NCBI RefSeq assembly: GCF_901000735.1
Contig: NC_081542.1
Span: 42,109,064-42,173,063, forward strand
From: Corylus avellana
Taxonomy: Eukaryota; Streptophyta; Magnoliopsida; Fagales; Betulaceae
Direction of reading: 5' to 3'
DNA: 64,000 bases
Shown piece after piece: positions 47,109-58,032 of this stretch (position 1 is the first letter of the stretch; every line of letters begins with the position of its first letter). The notes beneath the pieces are model-generated. The model was given only the letters and a program-made list of their open reading frames with translations, searched no databases and had not been told where the DNA came from. The translations under genes and the position numbers were made by a program.

Positions 47109-50100
47109 ATGGTCAACCGTGAAGAGGAATCTATCTTCTTGCCAAAGATCTCTTAAAGTTTGAGTGTGGAAAATAGTGCAATCCAATGAGAAAATTATTA
47201 GCAGGAAATCAAAAAAGCTAGAAGAGAGACAAGCTGCACAAGGAACGCCGGACCTCCAAGCTGAGCATTCTCTCCAAAAGGAGATACATGTATTGTTGGA
47301 ACAAGAGGATTTGAAGTGGAGACAACGAGCTAAGGTGGAGTGGTTGAAAAATGGGGATCGGAATACTAAATATTACCATGCGTGTGTCAAACAACGCATG
47401 AGGAGGAATCATATTACTTCTATTAGAGATGCACAAGGATAAGACTGCACAACACCGAATGATATTAGGAAAGCCTTTGTGGATTTTTTCCAAAATCTTC
47501 TTACCTCTACCAAGCCGAAGGAGTTTGAGGAGTGTCTTTAAGACCTTGACAGCACTGTGACGTCAGCCATGAATCAGAAGTTGATGTTAGCCTTTACGGC
47601 AACTAAGGTGAAGATGGCACTAGATCATAGATCATATGGCTCCTATGGAGGCCCCGAGACCCGATGACTTTTCTGCCGATTTCTATCAACAAAATTGGGC
47701 AACTGTAGGCCCGAAGGTATGTCAAGCTGTTTTAAATTTTTTGAATGGTGCTCATATGGATGGAACTATTAATGCAACTAATATTGTTCTTATTCCCTAG
47801 TCTAGAAATGCTAGTCATGTATCAGATGTTAGGCCTATTAGCCTTTGTAACATGATTTACAAATTGATCTCAAAGGTTTTAGCTAATAGGTTGAAAGGGA
47901 TTCTCCCACATATTATATCTTGCAATCAGAGTGCTTTCATTTCAGGGCTGATTACCGATAATACTCTAGCAGTTTATGAGACTCTGCATTCTATGCACAC
48001 TAGAATGTGGAGTAAGGTGGGTTTTGTGGGCATAAAGCTAGATATGAGCAAGGCTTATCCTAGTGGACTAGTTTAATTATAAACTGTATCCGTACTGTTA
48101 CTTATGCGATTGTGGTTAATGGAAATCCAATGGGACATATTATACCTTCACAGGGGTTGAGACATGGAAATCCAATTTCACTATACTTGTTTCTCATATG
48201 TGTGGAGGCACTTAGTGCAATGTTGAGGAGGGTTGAAAATAGGGGTGTTATTACAAGAGTTCCCACTTCTAAGAACGGCCCCCAAATTAGTCACCTCTTC
48301 TTCGCAGATGTTAGCCTTTTGTTTTGTAAAGCAAATCTGGTGGAATGGAGGAGGCTCACAAAAATACTTTAGAAGTATGAGAAGGCTTCGGGGCAGAAAC
48401 TGAATAAAGAGAAGACCTCTATTTTTTTCAGTCGCAATACAAGTGTTGAACGGAGGGCAGAGATCTATCATTTGTTGAGTCTCCCAACTTCTAACAGTTA
48501 CAACAAATACCTCGGACTACCAACTCTTGTGGGAAAGTTTCGGGTGCAGGCCTTTAGAAGCATTAAAGATAGAGCGTGAAAATGTATTCATAATTGGACA
48601 GTCAAATTTCTCTCCCAAGCCGGAAAGGAGATTTTGTTGAAGGCGGTGGCCAAAGCCATCTCAACATATTGTATGAGCGTGTTCAAACTCAGGGGGGTGC
48701 TTTGTAAAGAGAATACCTCCAAGATTTGGTATGATGGTATGATGGTAAAATTTTGGTAGGGGCATAAGGAGAATACCTCCAAGATTCATTGGATGAGTTG
48801 GGAACGGATGGGACTTTCAAAGTCAAGCAGAGGGTTGGGTTTGTGGTTTTTCATAGGGCCCTCTTGGCAAAACAAGTATGACGCCTTTTGCAAAATCCAG
48901 ATTCTCTAGTCTCAAAGATCTTTAAAGCAAAATATTACCCCCGTCTGTCTATCTTGGAGGCAAGTGTGGGGAAGCGACCATCCTTAGCATGGAGGAGTAT
49001 TCGCTCAGCAAAATCGGTAATTTCACATAGGCTTATTTGGAGAATTGGGGACGGCCGTGATGTACGGGTTTGGGGGGACAAATGGATCCCACGGCCAATT
49101 TCTTTTTCCATCCAGACTCATCGTCGACTTTTGACAACACAAGCAAGGGTGATTGATCTCATTGACCAAGATACTAAAAGGTGGAATGGGCCTTTGGTAG
49201 AAAGCATTTTCTCAAAGGAAGAATCTGATCTCATCCTCAAGATTCCTTTGAGCCCACTTTTCCCCAAGGGTGCTTTAATTTGGAGATGCACTTCCAATGG
49301 AGACTTTACCGTTCGGAGTGCTTACCACATGGAGATGGAGTTTGCATCAATGAGTGGGTGTGAAAGTTCTGGGCAATCTACAGGGAGCACGATGTGGAAA
49401 GTGTGTTGGAATCTTAGGGTTCCCAATGTTATTAAAATGTTTCTTTGGAGGGCTTGTCATAACCTCCTCCCCACCAAAGCCAATCTTTTTAAAAGGGGGG
49501 TAGTGGATACTAATACTTGCTTGATATGTGAGAGGGGGGAAGAGACAGTAGAGCATGCACTTTGGAGTTGTCCAGCTACCCAAGATGTGTGGGGAGGTAG
49601 CACTATGAAGTTGCAAAAAAGGGTGTGTGGGGATAATTTTTTCACCACTATCTTAGAAGAGGTCATAGAGATGTGATTGGAAGGCTGTAGAACTTTTTGC
49701 TGTCACGGCTAGACAGATTTGGTTGAAAAGGAACTCGGTCCTACATGGTGGAATTTTCCTGCCCCCAACCAAGTGGCACTAAATGCTTGTAAATCCTTGG
49801 AAGAGTTTGGGCAGACAAACGTAATTGGAAGTGAACAACCTAAACCCATGCATCTGGTGGTGAGTAAAGTATGAAAGCCACCGCCTTTGCATCAGACCAA
49901 GATCAAATGGGACGCAGCAGTGGCAAAGACGAAGGGCTGTGTGGGCTTGGGAATTATTGCCCGAGACTGTTTGGGCAAGGTTCGAGTAGCTAGGAGCATC
50001 ACGATTCAACAAATATTGGACACAACGGTGGCAGAAGCGATGGTTGGACTTTATGCTATGCTGCTGGGAAGAGAACTTGGAGGTAAGGGTCTTATCTTAG

Positions 50101-50400
50101 AAGGAGATGCCATGCAAGTTGTAAGTGCTGTCAACCTGAAGAGTTCTTGCCGAAGCACATATGGCCACTTTGTGGACGATATTCAAGCTAGTTTACAGAC
50201 GATGGGAAACTCTTGCATACAACATATTCCAAGGGATGCCAATTATGCCTCTCATGGGTTATCTCAAGAAGCTACCAAGCATGTCATGTATCTATGGTAT
50301 TGTATGGAGAGCGGAAGTTATTCCATCTCCGTGACTTTTGTTGTCACTAAGGTTTTTTTGAATAAGAATCTATCTTTCTTCCAAAAAAAAAAAAAAAAAA
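47109..50400 (+). mobile_element. LINE A, copy in duplicate 2, 3' segment (RT, zinc region, RNase H)
   Basis: Continues LINE A after LTR element 2 and matches about 9710-12980. RT pieces: EWLKNGDRNTKYYHACVKQR, MIYKLISKVLANRLKGILPH (better kept than in copy 1, which lost about 45 bp at 10430) and FFADVSLLFC with the lost catalytic Asp. TAG after TTTTGG at 48757-48759. A long open stretch at 48888-49676 covers the Cys/His region, and 49887-50290 covers RNase H (LEGDAMQVVSAVN). It ends in an A run near 50383-50400. Non-functional. Confidence 0.85.
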
Positions 50401-50800
50401 GTGTAACACTTCTCATTACACCACCATCAACCCATCTTCATTTGCTAGGTGTCATATGCCAGTTAGTGGGCATTGAAATTAAGGCCCTCACCATAGAATC
50501 CTCGAATAGGATGGTCGCATTAAAAGCCCCATAAGATATAAAATACTTTATTCAAATGCCCTCTAAAAAAAAAGATAAAACCCTAAAAAATTATGTTTTA
50601 ATTAATGATGGCAACATCTTAGTTGGTCAAACATATTATGAATTTATTTTAATTACTATTTTGTTTTTCAAGAGATACAAAAAAAAAAAGAAAGATAAAT
50701 AATGTAATTAAATAAAAAAACGATAGAATTAAATTATTATCACCAAACTTTTAATGCATCTAGGTGGAGCAATTTCAAGCCACTTGAGTCTTTATTCCTT

Positions 50801-51430
50801 GTTCAGTGAGTGAAGAATGGCGTGACTGATTATGAAATTGCTGTGAGCAATGAGCAACATGAAGGGGAACACATGGGGAGCTTGGAAGCATAAAAATGGT
50901 CAGCACCTCCCGTCGGCAACTTTAAGGCCAACTGGGATGCCGCCATAAATCTGAAATGTGGGAGGATGGGAATGGGGGTGGTAATTCGTGATCATAACGG
51001 GTGTGTGTGTGGGCAGCAAAATGCAGCATCATGTTTGGAAGGTTTAATCCCTTAGTTGCGGAGACCATGGCAGCCATTCACACTCTAAAATTTTGCAAGG
51101 CGTTGAACGTGGACAAGATATGCCTGGAGGGAGATGCAAACAATGTGGTGGATGCCTTGAACTCAATGGAGGAAAATTGGAGTAAAACGGGACACTTAGT
51201 AGAAGACACAAGAAATCTGCTTAATAATTTCAATCATTGGGAAATTAATTTTGTAGGACGTAACGCTAACTCTGCCGCTCATCATGTTGCAAAATTAGCG
51301 GCAAATATGGGGGTAGAGAGGGAATGGTTGGGAGAAATCTCTAATTGTATCTCGGATATCATCCGGGGAGAGCAATCTGTAATCTTTGTTTGATGGATTA
51401 ATAGAGCTATGAATGCATATTTTCTCAAAA
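50801..51430 (+). mobile_element. 5'-truncated LINE insertion, RNase H end only (copy 2)
   Basis: Counterpart of 13378-14005 with the same 15-bp target duplication GAGTCTTTATTCCTT (50786-50800, 51431-51445). The RNase H frame ends at about 51393, with an early change (TGTGTGTGTGG expansion near 51001) that shifts its first part. Confidence 0.85.
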
Positions 51431-51510
51431 GAGTCTTTATTCCTTAACCATGACAAATATCCTTATGAATTCCTATTTGTTCATGTCCCACAATGTCTTA
51501 ATTAAAATTA

Positions 51511-52612
51511 GGGAAAACTACACTTTACCCCCCCAAAGTTTGGGGACATTTTCAATTCGACCTCCAATGTTTTAATTTTTGCAATCCACCCCTCCAAACT
51601 TGCCAAACATTTGCAATTCAACCATTCCGTCAGTCAAAGCCGCTTTGACTGACGGGTCGCACGTGATCACTTTTGTTTTTTTTTTCCTAAAATGCCCCCA
51701 TCCTTGTTTTTTCCTTATTTGCCGTCGGAGCTAAGGGGTTCATGAAGAAGAGCTTCTCAATACCCTCCCTACTGATCTCCGGCGAGAAATCAAATGTCAT
51801 CTCTGCCTCTCTTTAGTCCGACGATTAAGTTTGAATTATAAATTAATTGAATTAATTTAGAAGCTCAGAAGCTCATCCAAAAGTCGGAATATTGGTTGTT
51901 CACGGCGGCGGAATACTGGCCCCAACTCATGGCGGAATATTGGTTGTTCAGATGTCGAAGTTTTTCAACAAAAAGTCGTCGATGCTAGGGAAAATCCCGT
52001 CGGCCAAGACCTGTCGTGGGTCTGGCCAGACCCAGGCGGGTCGTGGCCAGACCCACGCCTAGACCAGGCTACTCGTGATTGTGAGAGACCAAGCTCGCTC
52101 TCTCTCCTGGGTCTGGCAGAAATTGTTTTTTGAGCTCTGATGGCCCCAACTCAGAAGCTCATCGAGTAATGATCATCAGCACAAGTATTGAAAAGAAAAT
52201 CAAGAATTAAAGTGAAGGGGGCGAAAGAAGATTACACAGAGTTTGAAATGAAGAGGAAAAGGGAGTTGGAGAAGGTGTCAGAAATAAGGTCTGCCATTGA
52301 AGAGCTCTCTATGATGGCCAAACTTAAACCTGATGACAATCATGATGCTGCTCACATCCCCAAAAAGCCATTTCTTCATGTCTGCAACTTGGTTATTCAA
52401 ATTCTTCGTTGGTTTAGGAAAAAACAGGGATAAGGGCATTTTAGGAAAAAAATAAATAAAAGTGATCACGTGCAAGTACGTGATCACTGTTCCGTCAATC
52501 AAAGCGGCTTTGACTGACGGAATAGCTGAATATTGCAAATATTTGGCAAGTTTGGGGGGTGGATTGCAAAAATTAAAACATTGGAGGTCGAAGTGAAAAT
52601 GGCCCCAAACTT
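51511..52612. mobile_element. TIR DNA transposon, Pack-MULE-like, right end in a gap
   Basis: Left end GGGAAAACTACACTTTACCC to about 51670. Its inverted copy is at about 52450-52612, reading toward the gap and cut by it. Each arm also contains a small hairpin centred on CAAAGCNGCTTTG (51630-51657 and 52492-52520). The inside is host-like DNA, including a captured exon. The element interrupts copy 2 exactly where copy 1 continues (14085/14086), so it inserted after the duplication. A 9-bp target duplication cannot be checked because of the gap. Confidence 0.75.
52188..52433 (+). pseudogene. Captured glycolipid-transfer-protein first exon
   Basis: 81-codon ORF: MKRKSRIKVKGAKED, then EIRSAIEELSMMAKLKPDDN, HIPKKPFLHVCNLVIQIL. 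From memory this resembles the N-terminus of plant GLTP-domain (GLTP3/ACD11-type) proteins, which go on with an LDKIGP-type segment. Here, at about the expected exon end, the frame turns into unrelated RWFRKKQG and stops inside the TIR arm. A single gene fragment between TIRs is the Pack-MULE pattern. It has no lipid-binding core and is unlikely to work as a transfer protein. Confidence 0.5.
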
Positions 52613-52712
52613 NNNNNNNNNNNNNNNNNNNNNNNNNNNNNNNNNNNNNNNNNNNNNNNNNNNNNNNNNNNNNNNNNNNNNNNNNNNNNNNNNNNNNNNN
52701 NNNNNNNNNNNN
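52613..52712. other. Assembly gap (100 N)
   Basis: Hides the right TIR end and the 5' part of the retroposon whose 3' end follows. Confidence 0.99.
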
Positions 52713-52949
52713 CGTTACTTATGCATTGGATGGTGTTTGTTTTGGTGCAGATCTTATATTAAACCTGATGATTAGTCATGGGTTAGCGGATGTTTTTGTA
52801 ATGAATGATTTGGTATGTTGGTGACGACTGTAACTTTAGCTTCGGCTATGATTTGCATCAGAACTGTTTGCTCTGTTTATAAGAGCTTTTTGCTTGTGAC
52901 TTTTTATCAATGAATGAGTATGAAATACTTTCCTTTCAAAAAAAAAAAT
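52713..52949 (+). mobile_element. Non-coding retroposon, 3' end
   Basis: Matches the 3' end of the 5182-6442 family (GCATTGGATGGTGTTTG, CAGATCTTATATTAAACCTG, TCAATGAATGAGTATG), ending in an 11-A tail. It is followed by GTGTCAAATCAATTAA (52950-52965), identical to the 16 bp before the retroposon 5' end at 14615-14630. Confidence 0.8.
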
Positions 52950-53231
52950 GTGTCAAATCAATTAAGGATTTGATTTGATTTATTTATGCTTTTAGTTTGT
53001 TGTTTGTTTGCGAAAAAATGTACACGGGAAAAGAAATTTGGTTGAAATTTGAATACGGGGTTTCTCTGTTGTGGAATATGAGTAATTATTGAGCCCATAA
53101 TTATGATGCATATAGATCGAGATTATGAAAAAATCAAAAAGCATAGCATTAAATTCATATGGTCCCAAAATGTATATCTGCGGGCATTTAATCATTTTTA
53201 TTAAATTACGTTATCAATGATGTAATGTATT

Positions 53232-53484
53232 TTTTTTTTTTTTTTTTTTTTGATAAACTGCAGACTTCTCATTAAAATTCAGGCATCTAGAGCAACTTGC
53301 TCTGAGAGCACGGCCTCACGTATACAATCAGGGGGTATATCTTTCCAACAAAATTCATGGAGATATTCCATAGCATGTTTGGCTAATAAGTGAGCCACCT
53401 GGTTACCTTCCCTCCCAATAAAAGTGAGCTGCCACCTTTGGAATCCCTGGAGTTCCAATTTTATGTCCTCTATGATGTGCCCCA
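53232..53484 (-). mobile_element. Small 5'-truncated LINE insertion
   Basis: Poly-T (the A tail on the minus strand), then 250 bp coding for the end of a LINE RNase H domain (HHLGHIIEDIKLELQGF, WQLTFIGREGNQVAHLLAKH). Flanked by a 16-bp target duplication AATGATGTAATGTATT (53216-53231, 53485-53500). The frame's apparent start at 53524 is host DNA, so it is not a gene. Confidence 0.9.
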
Positions 53485-53500
53485 AATGATGTAATGTATT

Positions 53501-53847
53501 AATATTGTAGTTTAATTCCTTCATTAATTATTATGTCCATAGTGCACAAACAAAGAATTAAGGTAGGTATAGACGCGTAGGGTAATTGAATCAAATTAAT
53601 ATTTTTCTCATATATATATATATTTGAAAGTAAGGATTTTTCTGATATTGTTAACCAGTGCATTTATTGATGCAATTCATTGTTAATCAAGATGGATCGG
53701 AGCATTAATTACTCATATTTAGTTTTCGTTTCTCCTTCCGCTTCCTTATTGCCACAATGCCATTCAATGCATATATATAATTCTTACAGCTAGTTATTGA
53801 AAATTCTGCGAGAAGAAAGAAATTAATAAAGACTTCACTTGGAAAGC
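53501..53847. other. Intergenic, no gene seen
   Basis: AT-rich, with a short AT run near 53611. Nothing recognisable. Confidence 0.6.
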
Positions 53848-53910
53848 AGTTTTGTAATATTTTTTTTTTTTTTTTTTTGAAATAGGAATCTTCTCTCATT
53901 CATATAAAGC

Positions 53911-56900
53911 TTACAAGGGTGGAGCGGAATACTCCATCCTAACGATATCAGTGATACAATCAGGAATAGTAAAAAGCCACTGGGTAGTTACATTATTCTT
54001 TATAGCCATTTTCGATAGAGTATGCGCCACTTTATTTCCTTCTCGACAAATAAAAGACATCCGCCAATAGGGGATCGTTTTAAGCTCTACCTTTATATCC
54101 TCCAGTAACATTCCTATTTGGCTCCAGTCCTCCTCTGAAGCATTTATTCCATCAACTACAATCTTCGAGTCACCTTCAAAGTGGATCCGTTGAAAGCCCA
54201 GAGATTTGCACAGATTAATCGCCATAAGACCCGCCCCTGCTTCAGCCAAAGTCGGATCAAAGCAGCCCAAGAATGTTTTGCACTGTGCAGCAACAACCAT
54301 GCCTTTCTCGTCCCGTAAAACAGCACCATAACCCACCCTGCCTGAGTCCTTCTTGATAGAGGCATCCCAATTCAGCTTCAACCAACCTGGGATAGGAGCG
54401 CTCCACTTCCTGCAAACTTCTGTCCTTCTCTTGTTTCGGTGTATAGCACTAGATTGCAGCAAATCAGTGTAAGTTGCTGCAGCAAGTATAGCATTCTGTA
54501 CCACTGCAGTAGGATGCCTAAATGTCCCCCCATGGACTACCTCATTGCGTCTGAGCCACAAACGTCGGGTTATGCCTGCAAATTGGATTGTCTCCTCCTT
54601 CTTACATTTCCTGAAGACCTCTTCTATAATTTCAGAAAAACTCTTTCCAGAGCATGAGCTCTTTTGTAGTTTGATGCTTCCCACACTCCATGCATCCCTC
54701 GCCGATGGGCATTCCCACAAAATATGCAGAGCCGTTTCCTCCTCTAAACCACAAATAGGGCATAGGGGGTCATCAATGATCTTCCTTAGTTGTAGATTTT
54801 TCTTTGTGGGAAGTATTTCATGGCAAGCCCTCCACAAAAAATTCTTTTCGACATTCGGAACCTGCAAGCCCCATATATTTCTCCAGATTGTGCTGTGCCC
54901 CTTGGCGGAAGAACTCCCAGCCATCCCCTTTGTTTCCAGTTCCCTCTGAATATAATAAGCAGAGCGGACAGAAAACAAGCCATTTTTAGTGCCGCGCCAA
55001 ATACACACATCTTCCCTATTGGAATGGCTGATTGGTAGGGAGAGAATCAGCTGCACCTCCTCCTTTGAGAATAAACTTTCCAGCAGCTGGGTCTTCCACC
55101 AACGTGAGTCCCCATCAATAATTTCACAAACCTTGGCATCCGGATTCAACAAAGAGGGCGGAGAAAGAATCTTGAATGTGGAAGGCCGAGGAACCCATCT
55201 ATCTTTCCATATACGAGCTGTCGACCCATTCCCTATTCGCCAAATCAAACCCTCCTTTAGTAAAGCTTGAGAACTATGAATGCTCCGCCACTCAAAGGAG
55301 GGACGATTACCAAGTGAGGATTCAAGAAAATTCTGCCCCCTGTAGTATTTAGCTTCCATAATGCGGGCTGTAAAACTATTGGGCTGTTTCCAAAGACGCC
55401 ATGCTTGTTTCGCCAACAAAGCTTTATTAAAACTTTGGAGATCTCGATATCCCATTCCACCATCACTCTTTGATAACCCCAAACGGCTCCAACTCATCCA
55501 ATGTATCCTTGACTTTTCTTGGTGCCCCTACCAAAATTGTTGCATCAAAGAATTCATCTCCGAACACAACAATTTAGGTAAGAGGAATACATTCATACTA
55601 TAGGTAGGTATAGCTTGAATAACTGCCTTAAGCAAAATCTCCTTCCCTGCTTGAGACAGAAATTTGATTTTCCAATCCTGAAGCCTTTTCCAAACCCTAT
55701 CTTTGAGTTTCTTGAAAGCCGCCATCCGGGATTTTCCCACCAATGCCGGTAGGCCCAAATAAGTGTCATACCGTTGTGTGACTGGAATCCCTGCTACCTC
55801 GACAATCTCCTCACGGGTGGCCAATGGCGTGTTTTTGCTAAAAAACATTGCCGTTTTATTGCAATTCAGCCGTTGTCCCGAGGCTTCTTCATACTTTCGT
55901 AATAGTGATGTCAAGTAATTCCATTGAGTAAGAGAACTCCTGCAAAAAAGTAAACTGTCATCCGCAAAAAAGAGATGACTAATTCGCGGCCCAAACTTCG
56001 ATGTAGGAACCCCCAAAAGAGCTCCCTCCATGTTTGCTTGAACCACCAAAGCACTCAGGGCCTCTGCACAAATAAGAAACAAATATGGAGAGATGGGATC
56101 CCCTTGTCGCAAACCCCTAGATGGGGTTATACTCCCACACGGTTTCCCATTCACCATAACAGAATACTTAACCGATGTCACACACATCATTATTAAATCA
56201 ATCCACTTAGAAGCAAAACCCATCCGTCTCATCACACCCTCCAAAAAGCACCACTCTACCCGGTCATACGCCTTGCTCATATCCAATTTTACCGCCATGA
56301 AACCATTCTTTCCCGACAACCTAGTATGCATAGTATGTAAGGTTTCATAGGCAGCTAGTACATTGTCAGTAATTAACCGCCCTGGGATGAAAGCACTCTG
56401 TGTGTGTGATATAATATCAGGCAAAATCAACTTCAATCTATTAGCTAAGACCTTCGAAATTAGTTTGTACAAAACATTACACAAACTAATAGGTCTAAAT
56501 TCTGTAACACTTGATGGGTGTTTCACCTTAGGGATAAGAGCTATATTTGTCATATTCAAACAAGATGGCATAACTCCCGAGTTAAGAACATCAATAATAG
56601 CCCGACAAACCTCCTCACCCATTACCTCCCAATGGGCCTGAAAAAATCCAGCAGTGAAGCCGTCGGGGCCCGGGGCCTTTAAAGGTGCCATTTGTTTGAG
56701 TGCCATCTCAACCTCCTCTTTGGTGAAAGCTTTCAACAGATTTTCGTTCATCTCCGTAGTAACTTTTGGATTTATGGGCTGAATACACTCCCCAATATCT
56801 CCTACATGTCCAGCAGAAAATAGATTAGCAAAATAATTCACAAAGGCTACCTGAATATCCTCCGGAGAGTCCCACGTGGCACCCAACTCATCTCTGATTT

Positions 56901-58032
56901 TGGAAATCAGATTTGTTTTGCGACGTTGATTGGCACATGCGTGATAGAATTTTGTGTTGCGATCTCCTTTCATAAGCCAATCTGCCTTTGCCCTTTGTTT
57001 CCACTTCATATCCTCTTGATCCAATAAGGATTCAAGGTCCTGCTGAATTGTTTTAAGCTCCCCTACAGCCCGTGGAAGGTCACTGCCTTGTGCTTCATTT
57101 AGTTGCTGTTTTAGTCGTTCAATAGCTGCTGGTGCCAAGCCAGACACTCTCCTTCTCCATCTGGAAATGTTATTTTTACAGCTAGATAACTTCTCCCCCA
57201 GCTGAGTCCAAGTGTCACCCACTACCGAAAGTTTTTTCCAAGCTGTAAGGAAAGCATCTTGATACCCCGGGTCAGACATCCAGCAGGCTTCAAAACGAAA
57301 AAACCTCCCCTTCGATTGATTTAAACGCTGCCCCAATAGCTGTAACACCAAAGCTGCATGATCCGAGCTAGTCATGGTTTCAACCATTACTTCGGCATTT
57401 GGAAAAAAGTCTCTCCACCCCGAGTTAGCTAGCCCTCTATCCAATCTTTCTTTAATAAATTCATGCCCTTCTCGGCAATTGGTCCACGTATATTTGGGTC
57501 CCCTATACCCCAAATCAGTGAGTTCGCAAAAGTCCAATGCGGATTGGAAACTACGTAATTGGGTATTTGACTTAACCCCTCCGCCCCATTTTTCTGACAT
57601 GCACACCACTTCGTTGAAATCACCCAGGCATAGCCACGGGTCCGGAGAGAGGCTTGCCAAATGACGTAATATATCCCAAGCCGCACTTCGTTTAGTAGCA
57701 GCCGGTTGGCCGTAGAATCCCGTAAATTTCCATTGTGCATTGGAAATTGGATCAGTCACTATACCATTAATATGTCGGCAACTGTAATTTTGTATCTCAA
57801 CCTTAATCTCATCGCTCCATAACAGGGCCAAGCCACCACTTTTTCCGACACAATCCACAACAAATAAATTTTTAAAACCCAGTTTACACCGAACAAACTC
57901 CATTTTTTCTTTCCGTGCTTTGGTTTCCATTAGGAAAACCAAAAAGGGACACTTCTCCTTTACCAAAAGGCATAGGTCTCGAACTGTCCGAAGGTTCCCA
58001 AGCCCTCGGCAGTTCCAACTTAGAATCCTCAT
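53911..58032 (-). pseudogene. LINE C ORF2: endonuclease, RT, zinc region, RNase H, one TAG
   Basis: 1,373 sense codons broken only by TAG at 55528-55530 (codon 835). Order: APE-type endonuclease (codons 1-230: MRILSWNCRGLGN, LCLGDFNEVV, SSDHAALVL), RT (about 450-750: EFRPISLCNVLYKLISKVLA, KLDMSKAYDRVEW, GLRQGDPISPYLFLICAEAL, catalytic FFADDSLLFC), then FW-TAG-GH. After it come the Cys/His region (CPICGLEEETALHILWECP) and RNase H with catalytic acids in LNWDASIKKD, EAGAGLMAI and FEGDSKIVVDG. It nicks target DNA and copies LINE RNA there. The TAG replaces what relatives normally have as a second Trp. Two proteins, or readthrough, are alternatives to simple loss. Confidence 0.9.

Larger units (their letters stand above)
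21493..51510. repeat. Segmental duplication, copy 2
   Basis: Collinear with 1-14085 after removing two LTR retrotransposons (30413-38070 and 38957-47108) and some small indels. It is interrupted by a TIR element at 51511. Its true right end may lie beyond the gap at 52613-52712, because a retroposon 3' end with the expected target duplication appears at 52713-52965. Confidence 0.93.

Noticed and set aside
48888..49676. 262-codon ORF as a host gene
   Set aside because: It is the post-RT Cys/His region of decayed LINE A, collinear with 11400-12245.
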